From positions 61,882,192 to 61,946,191 of the forward strand of contig OX031061.1 of assembly GCA_943736015.1 (NCBI GenBank): a stretch of DNA of 64,000 bases, read 5' to 3'. The notes below the pieces were generated by a model. That model made no database searches. It saw only the letters and a list, made by a program, of their open reading frames with translations, and was not told the DNA's origin. Shown here piece after piece: positions 54,817 to 63,733 of the stretch. The first letter of the stretch is position 1, and every line of letters begins with the position of its first letter. A program made the position numbers and the translations under genes. Origin of the DNA: Tridacna crocea (lineage: Eukaryota > Mollusca > Bivalvia > Cardiida > Cardiidae).

Positions 54817-55045
54817 TTAACCCATTACCACACAATCCCTACTTTTGACGACCCTGAGAAAGAAGCCTTTAGAAAACATTGTGGGAAAAGGAGAAAATGC
54901 TATTAACCAGCATTTTCTCCTTTCCCCTCAATGTTTTCTACCCTTCACAAAACAATTTTCAAATTTCCAGTCGCATTTATTTTGTTGTCTGCAAATGCTT
55001 TCAATTTTGACCAGTCTATAAAATTGTCGTTTGGTAATGAGTTAA
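54817..55045 (+). mobile_element. Family A1 MITE, complete
   Basis: TTAACCCATTACCACAC to TTGGTAATGAGTTAA; centre ATTAACC. Confidence 0.92.
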
Positions 55046-55409
55046 GAAACAAGTTTAAGTAAGAGCTTTCTCCAAGGATTTTGTTCAAAGGAATAAATAG
55101 ATATACACTCAATTCACCCAATCAAGAACAGATAACACGATTAGCTCAAAAGAGATAGAGTCGGTCACTTTTGAGCTGACCTACGGTCATTATTGACAAC
55201 CGATTTAATGATAAATGTGCTAAATGTCTATTTGGTCAATCGTAGTTAGTTACTGCAAGTGGCCAGTGTTATTTAGAATGAATTGGCAAGAAAATTTGAA
55301 ACCCTGACAAGGCTTGTGACGTCAGAAATGTGAATATAGCTGTTATTTTGTACAGTACTCATTGACCGGATAATATAAAGTTCGTAATCTAGGACCAACG
55401 TGCTGAGCC
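55046..55409. other. No feature recognised
   Basis: No repeat or coding signal. Confidence 0.35.
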
Positions 55410-55560
55410 CCGGTAGCTCAGTCGGTAGCGTGCAGGACTTGAGAACACGGGGTCCAGGGTACGATTCCTAGTTATGACTCCTGGCTTGGCCAATTTCTTT
55501 TCGAGGATTGATGAAAGTCACTGTGACAAGATTCATTCCTCTCCCACTGCTGACCATTGA
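55410..55560 (+). mobile_element. tRNA-derived SINE with GA expansion after it
   Basis: GCCCCGGTAGCTCAGTCGGT (box A) and CAGGGTACGATTCC (box B), body as in 51006-51180. Runs straight into the microsatellite at ACACAGAGAGAG. Confidence 0.75.
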
Positions 55561-55563
55561 CAC

Positions 55564-55609
<46 letters not shown>

Positions 55610-55827
55610 GAGAAGAGTGGGGAAGAGAGAGAGACAGAGATGGAAGGAAAGGGAGAGAGAGAGAGACGGAGGCAGAGAGAGAGAGAGTGAGAGAGAGAAA
55701 GGGAGAGGAGAGAAGGGAGAGAGAGAGGGAGACGGAGACAGAGAGAGAAAGAGAGAGAGAGACTGAGAGAGAGGGACAGACAGAGAGGGAGAGAGAGAAA
55801 GAGAGAGAGAGAGAGGATGGGTAGGGC

Positions 55828-55866
<39 letters not shown>

Positions 55867-55882
55867 TACAGACAAATGGATA

Positions 55883-55913
<31 letters not shown>

Positions 55914-55930
55914 CAGATACAGACAAATGG

Positions 55931-55961
<31 letters not shown>

Positions 55962-55966
55962 CAAAG
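55560..55966 (+). repeat. Long (GA)n microsatellite with higher-order repeats
   Basis: About 400 bp. A GGGGCAGATACAGACAAATGG unit with flanking (GA)n is tandemly duplicated near 55858 and 55908. Long frames on either strand here are compositional artefacts. Confidence 0.97.
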
Positions 55967-55978
55967 AATTACCAAAAC

Positions 55979-56110
55979 AATGACCTATCCAGGACTCGAA
56001 CATGAGTCCCGTCCAAGACAGATATCATTGTCCTTCCGAGCTACTACATGTAGGTAGCATGGTATTAATCACTGAGTCACGCTGTGGCAGAGGGAGGCTT
56101 AATGGTCTCC
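55979..56110 (-). mobile_element. SINE-like remnant
   Basis: Reverse complement has a box B-like GGACTCATGTTCGAGTCC region. Confidence 0.4.
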
Positions 56111-56217
56111 GTGATACGTGAAAGTAAACAAGCCATCACATGGTTGGCGTACCAAGACAGCCACTTTTTTAACGCACGGACTTAATCATTAGGTAGTTTG
56201 GTCCTTGTACAAACAGA

Positions 56218-56335
56218 AAATTGAACAATAGCGAGAAGTTTCGGCCCAGGTCAGCCTGCGCGGACTGCGCAGGCTGACCTGGGTCGAAACTTTTCGCAGA
56301 TGCATTAAAGCCCCTTTTTACAGAGCACGGCTCAG
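56218..56335. repeat. Family E/D-type hairpin
   Basis: CAGGTCAGCCTGCGCGGACT facing GCGCAGGCTGACCTG, outer arms GAAGTTTCGGCCC / GGGTCGAAACTTTTCGC. Confidence 0.85.
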
Positions 56336-56749
56336 TTTTATTAGCTGCTCACATTGATCTACTAAAATACAGATTTACGTCCCTTTTTACAATGTCGCTT
56401 CACATCATATCGATCTTCGATTTAGTTTGATTTATCAATCGTAAACAAAATGAACATTTCGGATGCATTGAGTCAATGCTTTGGAGAATATAGAGTATGG
56501 ATTGAGACTGAAAAGAATCTATTGAAACCTATTCGTTTGTATTTATGTATGGACCTCGTTTTTTAAAAAGATGTTTATTGTAAAGACTTGGCCTGATATT
56601 TGGATTTAATAATGATTTAATATGTACTTGAGTATTCACCCTGTCCCCCCAAAAAGGGCCCTTTCATTTTTTTTCTTGGCTGAAAATTTTGTTTGAGATA
56701 CATATTGTAAAACGAGCGCAGAATGGGCTACGTATTTTAGTCTTTGCCA
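56336..56749. other. No feature recognised
   Basis: Ordinary AT-rich sequence. Confidence 0.35.
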
Positions 56750-57158
56750 AAAGTTTCAATTTTAGACTGGTCCAAATTAAAAACAAGGGCAGATAAAAAA
56801 TATATGTGACACAAATACTAAAATCTGCCTTTTGCAAGGTTAAAATTCATTGTGGGGAAAGGCCAAAAATGCTGGTTACTACACAGTCCCGACTTTTAAC
56901 GAACTCTAAAATGAAAGCTTTTGAAAACATTGTGGGTAAAGGCGAAAATGCTGGTAACCAGCATTTTCACCTTTTGCCACAATGTTTTCAAAAAGCTTCT
57001 TTTTCAGGGTCGTTAAAAGTTGGGACTTCTTGTAGATCTACCACAATGTTTTCAAAAGCCTTTTTTCGTAGAGTGGTTAAAAGTCGGGACTACTTTTCCC
57101 ATAATCTTTTCAAAAGCCTTCTTTTTCAGGGTCGTTAAAGTCGGGATTGTGTGGTTCA
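56750..57158. mobile_element. Family A1 MITEs, overlapping, right end triplicated
   Basis: A minus left half joins a plus left half at ACACAGTCCCGAC. The hairpin has GGCGAAAATG/CATTTTCACC. The right end (ATGTTTTCAAAAGCCTT ... GTTAAAAGTCGGGAC) then occurs three times. Confidence 0.75.
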
Positions 57159-57319
57159 AAGGCCTTATACACGGCGTAGATTAAGATCTTGAGACACAAA
57201 ACCAGTTGTCTGATGACGGATCTACACGCTGCTACTTTGAGAAATATTCTATTACAAACAGCACAGAGATTGTGCCGTTATGCTTTTTCCCCCCAAAACA
57301 AAGTGTCCATCATGTACCT

Positions 57320-57560
57320 TTACCCTTTACCATACAACAAAGTTTTGGACTTGTCTAAACTCAAAGTATTTGTAAACGACAAAATAAATGTGACTCAAAC
57401 TTTGAAATTTAATTAGGGAAGGATAAAAAAGACATTGTGGGAAAAGGAGAAAATGCTGGTTTACCAGCATTTCCTCCTTTTCCTACAATGTTTTAAAAAG
57501 CTTTCTGTCTTCTTTCTCATTGACGTTGCAATTCGGGACTGCGTTGTAAAAAGGTTAAGG
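57320..57560 (-). mobile_element. Family A1 MITE
   Basis: CCCTTTACCATACAAC start, hairpin near 57433-57500, end AAAAGGTTAAGGGTTA. Confidence 0.8.
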
Positions 57561-57749
57561 GTTAGATAGATTTTGCCCCAGTTCGTATCTACTCTATTAC
57601 AAAGAAACTAGTAATAAATTGTAGTTCAAAGACTGAGCTTGATCTATGTCTGTGTAATAAATCTCACTCTTACTGGTAATTTAATTTTTGAACTCTTTAA
57701 ACTGTCTGGTCACCGTATGTTTTATGGTTGCCAGATATTCTGGCAAAAT

Positions 57750-57900
57750 CTGCTCCTTAGATGAAAATGCTGATTTATTTTCGGCTGCTAAGTGCGGTTC
57801 AAGGACCTCTCTGAGGACAGTGTAGATCAAGATCAGGCTGCACATTTTGTTCAGTTTGATCTTGGATCTACACTGTCCAATAAGGAGATATCCCCCCCCT
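57750..57900 (+). mobile_element. Family C MITE
   Basis: Hairpin TAGATCAAGATCAGGCTGCA ... CAGTTTGATCTTGGATCTA, then ATAAGGAGATATCCCCCC. Confidence 0.75.
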
Positions 57901-57901
57901 C

Positions 57902-57905
57902 AAAA

Positions 57906-57936
<31 letters not shown>

Positions 57937-57970
57937 TAAATAAAACTAAAAAGATCTAGATCTAGATCTA
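57902..57970 (+). repeat. (AAAT)n and (AGATCT)n simple repeats
   Basis: About ten AAAT units, then AGATCTAGATCTAGATCT. Confidence 0.95.
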
Positions 57971-58079
57971 AATAAAACTTCAATCAATGACATTTGGATT
58001 CTTACCATCACGTAAAGTTTCATTCGAGTTATTTCGCTTGGTAAAAATTAATATCTGGTGTAAATCTCCTTGCGTTTGC

Positions 58080-58150
58080 TCATATTTTAGATCAAAATCA
58101 GACTGCATAGAGCGCACAATCTGATCTTTGGCCTTACGCTGATTGTGTGA
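58080..58150. mobile_element. Family C hairpin fragment
   Basis: ATCAAAATCAGACTGCATAG and GCGCACAATCTGATCTTTG. Confidence 0.55.
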
Positions 58151-58189
58151 TGGGTGAATTTTACATGTAGGGCCGATTCATTCAGCTTT

Positions 58190-58395
58190 TAACCTGAAAA
58201 ATAAATTATTTGAAACGTACAATTAACAAGGTGATAATTCTGATTGATGCTATTTCAATTTAATTTTGGGTGATAAGCATCTCCTAAACAGACAGCGTAG
58301 ATCAAAGATCAGACTGCACTTTCTGTGCAGTCTGATCTTGATCTACATAGTCCGCAAAGGGTCAGTGAGACACGCTTTGCAGCCTAGGGATTAAA
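58190..58395 (-). mobile_element. Family C MITE, nearly complete
   Basis: Hairpin TAGATCAAAGATCAGACTGC facing GCAGTCTGATCTTGATCTA; ends TTTTAACCTG and CCTAGGGATTAAA. Confidence 0.8.
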
Positions 58396-58747
58396 ACCCA
58401 ATGTTTCTGTTGTGAAGGTAAACAAATGAGCATCTCCGTATCCAAGAAAGGAGACTTTTGATTGGGCAGTTTGTAACCATGCGGCTTACTTGATTCTTTA
58501 GCATCATTCGTTTTGCAAGCTGGGAGTACCCGCGGCCGTTTCTACATGAATGAATCTGTGGTTCATTAACCGAACCATATTACGGGGGAGAATGAATCTA
58601 TCTTAACGACGATCAACTCGGACCAGTCTCTTAAAAAAAGTATTTCCCCTTACATAATACAGAAACATCTATACACTATACAAAGAAATCCTGATCGGTA
58701 TGAACAAGATTAACCTGGCTGTTGTCGCCCTATGTCTTGTCCCATCT
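58396..58747. other. No feature recognised
   Basis: No repeat or coding signal found. Confidence 0.3.
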
Positions 58748-58954
58748 AACTCTTTACCACACAATTCTGACTTTTAACGACCACGTGAAAGAAGGCTAGC
58801 GAAAATGTTGTGAGAAAAGAAGAAAATGCTAGTAACCCTTCTCAAACCAAATTTCAATTTTTCAGTTACTTTTTTTTTTTTTTATGTCGTATGCATTGCA
58901 AATGCTTTGAATTTGGACCTGTCTATATACTTTTGTCGTTTGGTAAAGAGTTAA
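58748..58954 (+). mobile_element. Family A1 MITE, right hairpin arm lost
   Basis: GAAAATGCTAGTAACCCTTCTC: the right arm is deleted. Confidence 0.85.
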
Positions 58955-59142
58955 TCTTATTCTGATAAAGAAGTAAAATGAAACTCTCCACCCGATAAAA
59001 AAAAAATGTCCTAATAATACTATTTCGAACTTAATTTTTTTATTGATTGATTGAATAAAGGAAATTTTACGCCACTTTCAACATTACATGATATTCCAAT
59101 TACTAGAATATCTCGGCGACAGCTCACATACATGTATTTCCT

Positions 59143-59351
59143 GAGTTTTTGGACTGGTCCAAATTCAAAGCTAATGCAGACGATAAAATACATGTAAATG
59201 CAATTTGAAATTTATATGGGAAAGGGTAGAAAAAAAATGTGGGAAAAGGAGAAAATGCTGGTTACCAGCATTTTCTCCTTTTTCCACAATATTTTCAAAA
59301 GGCTTTTTTCTCAGGGTCTTTAAAAGTCGGAATTGTGTGGTAAAGGGTTAA
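59143..59351 (-). mobile_element. Family A1 MITE, left end lost
   Basis: Intact inner hairpin, right end TGTGGTAAAGGGTTAA. Confidence 0.85.
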
Positions 59352-59371
59352 ATAATTTGATACTATTATGT

Positions 59372-59500
59372 CTTTGGAAGGGTAAAAAATATTGTTGGAA
59401 TAGAAGAAAATGCTAATATCCAGCATTTTCTCCTTTTCTGCAATGTTTTCTGACACCTCTTTCTTTATAGTGGTGTTAGAAGACGGGACTGTTTGATAAT
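59372..59500 (-). mobile_element. Family A1 fragment
   Basis: Hairpin ATGCTAATATCCAGCAT. Confidence 0.65.
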
Positions 59501-59642
59501 CATGAATTAGATTAGGTCCCGAATATGTGTTTCACCCTGAAGTAATTTATATCTATTACTTATGATTTTTTCAATTAACTTTTTTGCGTCACAAAAGCTT
59601 CGCTTATTAGAGATTATCAAATATCTGTCTGAATTCCTTCCC

Positions 59643-59712
59643 TTAACTCTGTACCAAACGACAAAACTGTACACTGCTTCGAGACTATAAGCATTCGCAG
59701 ACGACAAATTTA
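59643..59712 (-). mobile_element. Family A1 left-end fragment
   Basis: TTAACTCTGTACCAAACGAC to TTCGCAGACGACAAATTTAA, cut at the TTAA where family C starts. Confidence 0.7.
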
Positions 59713-59922
59713 ACCCCTTTGGCTCCTAAGCGCGACTCGCTGACCTTTTGCGGACAGTATAGATCAACATCAGACTGCACAAAACGTGCAGTCTGATCTT
59801 TGATCTACACTGTCCGATTAGCAGATATCATTCCCCAAATCATAACTTTGTAACAGCAATATTTGGGTTATTAATATCGACTTGAAAATTTAATTTTAAT
59901 TATTTAGCAGGATAAGGTTTAA
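59710..59922 (+). mobile_element. Family C MITE, complete, chained
   Basis: TTAACCCCTTTGGCTCCTAA; hairpin ATCAGACTGCACAAAACGTG ...; end TTTAGCAGGATAAGGTTTAA, TTAA shared with F. Confidence 0.88.
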
Positions 59923-60298
59923 GGTAAGACCTGTGTAATGGAAAACAGCTATTTCCACTAAAATATCATCCTGCAAAATTAGCTATAATTAAAAATGAGT
60001 ATTATTGAACTACTTTCACCAATTCATTTTTTCCATTTTTTCCTTCTTTGAATTATCATTTATAAACCTAAAACCACTATATTCTCAATTGAAAAAGAGA
60101 TAATAATTACCTCCCTTTTCAGAAAACTAACAAAAGTATCAACAAATAATTTCAAGATAGACATAAACGAAATATCTGATCCGTTGGAAATGTGCAAAAA
60201 TATTATTTCTGCATAAATCCTTATTTATTCTTATTTATCAATCAATTAGGAATTTCACCGGAAGTGCATTACACAGGTCTTACCTTAAGGCGGCTCAG
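59919..60298 (-). mobile_element. Family F MITE, copy 2
   Basis: Reverse complement of 10427-10788. TTAAGGTAAGACCTGTGTAA and its mirror, TTAA at both ends. Confidence 0.92.
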
Positions 60299-60372
60299 GT
60301 GGTAGAATTAGTCTTCGATAGGATAGAAAACAATGCAGGAAAAACCTTTGCTGGTTACCAGCATCCCCCCTT

Positions 60373-60590
60373 TTAACTCATTACCAAACGACAAAATTTT
60401 AGGATTGTCCAAATTGAAAGCATTTGCAGACGACAAAATAAAAGTGACTGAAAAATTGAAATTTGTCTTGTGAAGGGTAGAAAACATTGTGGGAAAAGGA
60501 GAAAATGCTGGTTACCAGCATTTTCTCCTTTTCCCACGTTTTGTGAAGGCTTCTTTCTCAGGGGCGTCAAAAGTAGGGATTGTGGGTTAA
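60373..60590 (-). mobile_element. Family A1 MITE, outer right arm shortened
   Basis: TTAACTCATTACCAAACGAC to GATTGTGGGTTAA; preceded by a 60-base hairpin fragment. Confidence 0.88.
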
Positions 60591-60819
60591 ACAATGTTTT
60601 CAAAAGCCTGTCTCATTCAGGGCCGTGTAAAAATCTGCATTTTGTGGCAACAGGTTAACAGAGATAGCAATATTTGATTTGTTATAATTAACCCCTTAAC
60701 GACAGAAGTTTTAATTTTGCAAACGAAATATCAACTAAGGCTGACACCAATGTACTTGTGTCTTTGATATAGAGTAGAAAACATTTTTGGAAAAGAGGAG
60801 AAAATGCTGGCTACCAGCT

Positions 60820-60960
60820 TCGACCTGGGTCCTCGAGGTCACGAGTCCTGCACTGATACACTAAGTCATGCACGACCTGCCTGCTTAAGAATATCGGGCA
60901 ACAGTCTGTCTAAAAAGACCAATGTCTTGATTTCCCATCCTGCCAAAGATAAAGTTAAAC
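60820..60960 (-). mobile_element. SINE-like remnant
   Basis: CGAGGTCACGAGTCCTGCAC and AAGTCATGCACGACCTGCC recall reversed box B and box A. Confidence 0.4.
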
Positions 60961-60984
60961 CCTAGTGTGACTTTTACTACTATA

Positions 60985-61017
60985 TATAGTAGTGTAGATC
61001 AAGATCAGACTGCACAA
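60985..61017. mobile_element. Family C hairpin-arm fragment
   Basis: TAGTGTAGATCAAGATCAGA then CTGCACA, one arm only. Confidence 0.6.
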
Positions 61018-61064
61018 TGTTACGGGAGACCACTCCTTCATGCTGTAGTTTAGGTATTGGTCTT

Positions 61065-61314
61065 TTAACCCATAACCTCACAATCCCTACTTTTGACGCC
61101 CCTGGAAAAGAAGTCTTTTGAAAACATTGTGGTAACCAGCATTTTGTCCTTTTCCCACAATGTTTTCTACTCTTCACAAAACAAATTTTTAGTTTTCAGT
61201 CACTTTTATCTTGTGGTCTGCAATTGCTTTCAATTTGGACAAGCCTTAGATATTGTTGTTTGGTAATGAGCAGGGATCGTATATAACCGATAGAATCCCT
61301 GGTAATGAGTAAAC
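61065..61314 (+). mobile_element. Family A1 MITE with mini-insert
   Basis: Left arm shortened (ACATTGTGGTAACCAGC). The right end contains the 31-bp hAT-like insert. Confidence 0.88.
61271..61301. mobile_element. 31-bp hAT-like mini-element
   Basis: CAGGGATCGTATAT ... ATAGAATCCCTG flanked by exact 8-bp repeats GTAATGAG (61263-61270, 61302-61309). The host site in other A1 copies has one GTAATGAG. Confidence 0.75.
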
Positions 61315-61497
61315 CATCGAGAGAGGACGATATACGTCTGCATGGGTTCGAATCCCGCTAGATGAGGTTTGTATTTCTGCTTTGCATTTTGTTAATTTGT
61401 GTCTTTGTTACGGACTTTGTTCGTAAGGTGCGGGCTCGTCCAGGATTGGCCAATGAGCCATTAATCCCATTTGTTGTCTGAAAACGGAGTTTCTGTC

Positions 61498-62742
61498 TAA
61501 AGGCCCGGTCACACCGCCCGAACTTTGCTGGAGCGTTCCTTGAACGGTAGGGAAGGGGGGCCGAATTTCGACAACGCTCGTCACCGCGCACAAAATAGGA
61601 AAAAAAATCGAAAACACGGGCGTTGGCCTAGCGGTGCACCGCTGTGCACAGCCGGCGTTGCTTTAGCGTTGGTTTAGCGGTAGCGAGCGTTGGTTTAGCG
61701 GTGACGCGAGCGTTGGTATAGCGGCATTCTGCGCATGCGGGCTTTGGCTCGGCGGCGGTATAAAGTTGGTTTAGCGGTGACGCGAGCGTTGGTATAGCGG
61801 CATTCTGCGCATGCGGGCTTTGGCTCGGCGGGGCTATAAAGTTGGTTTAGCAGTGACGCGAGCGTTGGTATAGCGGCATTCTGCGCATGCAGGCTTTGGC
61901 TCGGCGGGGCTATAAAGTTGGTTTAGCGGCATACCGTTTGTGACTACGGAGCTGAACGGATCGTTTTCAGAATCCTCTGTCTGACCCACACAACCCTGTC
62001 TCTCCTTCTCTCTCTTCTCCTTCTGTCAACAGCTTGTTGAAATCTGAGGAGGTTCTGATTCTACTGCTGGACTAGTGCACCAATCATAGCAAGTCTCTCA
62101 GCATCCATGGTGATACAGTTTTACTGTAACTTTGAGCAATTTCGATATAGATGAGGTCTGAACTCAACGGTAGCTCGATTCCAAACTAGGTCTTGGTCCA
62201 TTTCTCCCGTATTTATAGCCAAATTCTAGTCCCGCTCCGACATCTCTATACCAACGCCAAACCAAAGTTCATCGCCGCCATGGCTCGCTGCTTCAACGCC
62301 CGACACCGTTCCAGCAACCCCGTGTCCGCTCGTAAAACGCTTACAACCGCTCCACCGAAGTCTGTGCTACGTTTAATCGCCGCCCAGGCAGCGCTGGCGA
62401 AGCAGCGGTGGTCCAGCGTTCAAGATTTCTGCTTTGGCTTTGCGGACCCAAGCGTCCACAAACTTGCGTCTAGCGGTGCCAAACTTTGAATGGGCGTTGG
62501 TGGAGCGGGGGTGAACTTTGCCGGGGCGGAAAATTACCCCCTCCTCACCGCTCGCAATATTTTGTGCAGCTCAAAATTTTCGGAGCGGTAGGAGGGCCCC
62601 TCGAGAAACATCAGCGGTGGCCGTTGCTTTAACGGGGGCCAACTTTTGTTAAACGGTTGTGAACGGTTACGAGCGGTGATGAATTTTTTTCACCGCTCCA
62701 GGAACGCTCCAGCAAAGTTTGGGCGGTGTGACCGGGCCTTTA
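61498..62742. mobile_element. Family J DNA transposon, non-autonomous, GC-rich
   Basis: About 45-bp terminal inverted repeats beginning TAAAGGCCCGGTCACACCGC, three mismatches. TA at each end may be the target duplication. Interior unusually GC-rich, rich in GAGCGTT and GCGGT words. A 98-codon plus-strand frame (62193-62489) has no recognisable domain and probably is not a gene. Confidence 0.85.
61690..61917 (+). repeat. 76-bp tandem repeat, three units
   Basis: Units start at 61690, 61766 and 61842 (TTGGTTTAGCGGTGACGCGA). Each holds CTGCGCATGCGGG (or CAGG in the third) and a TATAAAG. Confidence 0.93.
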
Positions 62743-63582
62743 TATAAGGCTTTGAGTCATCAATAAATGATGACTTTAAGAGGGGTGTGTTATGGGAGAC
62801 CACCCCTTTATACATAGCTTCGTTCTGATTTAAATACAATACCTGACCACTGCGTTTGGGAGATACGGGTAAATATAGCGAAATAAGAGAGAAAAAAAAA
62901 AAACAGGAAATAGACATTTTTATATGTATATGACGGATTTCAGAAAAGATTTATTATAACAATTTGCCATGGCTGCCAATGACCTCTCAACTCCTTGGAA
63001 TTTTTTATTAAGCAAATAAATCTAATTTCGTTAAAATGATACAGAAAACAGCTGAACAAGATCATGCGGCTTGAAAACGCGGGAAGAAGGTCAAATGACC
63101 GTCATGTACAGCATAAGAGGTTTCTACGTGGTGGCTTTTTCACTTGTTTGTTTACATATACCAAAATATATTGAAATTAAAAGCTAATAAACTATTTGAT
63201 ACCGCTGATTCTGACCTCTCATGGCTTCTTTTGTAAAGAAGCCAACTTGTATAATTGTAGTTATTTTCGATTCTTTTCTTCAAAATCTGTACATACTCCC
63301 GGGATCAAAGCACTAATGTCGAGATAAAGCGTGAATTCCTTTTCATGTTGTAATATCGCAAAAACTGACATGCGCAGCGTCATTAATCATCAATAATGTC
63401 TTGATTAAACACCTGGGAGAACTTTTAATTTCGTCACGTACTCGCAAGGGGGCGAATTTACAAGCTAAATTTGGAACCTATTATCGTGCCTCGATTCCCG
63501 CGTTTTCTTAGCCATATTCAAAGAGGAGACAAACACCGAAACAAAAACCCACTGTACTATATAACACTATCCCCTTCCTTAA
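62743..63582. other. No gene recognised
   Basis: The possible second LTR start at 62789 (see 61018). Otherwise only a small hairpin TGGCTTCTTTTGTAAAGAAG near 63221. Confidence 0.35.
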
Positions 63583-63690
63583 GGTAGTATACCCGTAATA
63601 GTTCCAGTGCAACAAGGCATAAAATTTCTTGAAAATTTGATAAATACGGATTTATACAGATATAATACTTTTGTACATTTTTGACCGACC
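63583..63690 (+). mobile_element. Family F MITE fragment
   Basis: AAGGTAGTATACCCGTAATA start, breaks off after GACCAGAAATTCCTTTC. Confidence 0.75.
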
Positions 63691-63733
63691 AGAAATTCCT
63701 TTCATTATCAAATATCTGTCTGAATTCCTTCCA

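Larger units (their letters stand above)
61018..61455 (+). mobile_element. Possible fossil LTR with primer-site-like sequence
   Basis: TGTTACGGGAGACCACTCC at the start recurs as TGTTATGGGAGACCACCCC at 62789, there preceded by a purine tract. TGCGGGCTCGTCCAGGAT near 61432 resembles a proline-type primer site. If real it is an old, broken LTR element later invaded by A1 and J. Only short similarities support it. Confidence 0.3.

Noticed and set aside
55412-55490. Functional tRNA gene
   Set aside because: Box A and B are present but the acceptor and anticodon stems do not pair; it matches SINE copies elsewhere.
55468-56005. Long serine/leucine and arginine/glutamate reading frames on both strands
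   Set aside because: Produced by the (GA)n repeat, open in several frames at once.
62193-62489. 98-codon plus-strand frame in element J
   Set aside because: GC-rich transposon interior, no domain, starts and stops without splice or promoter context.
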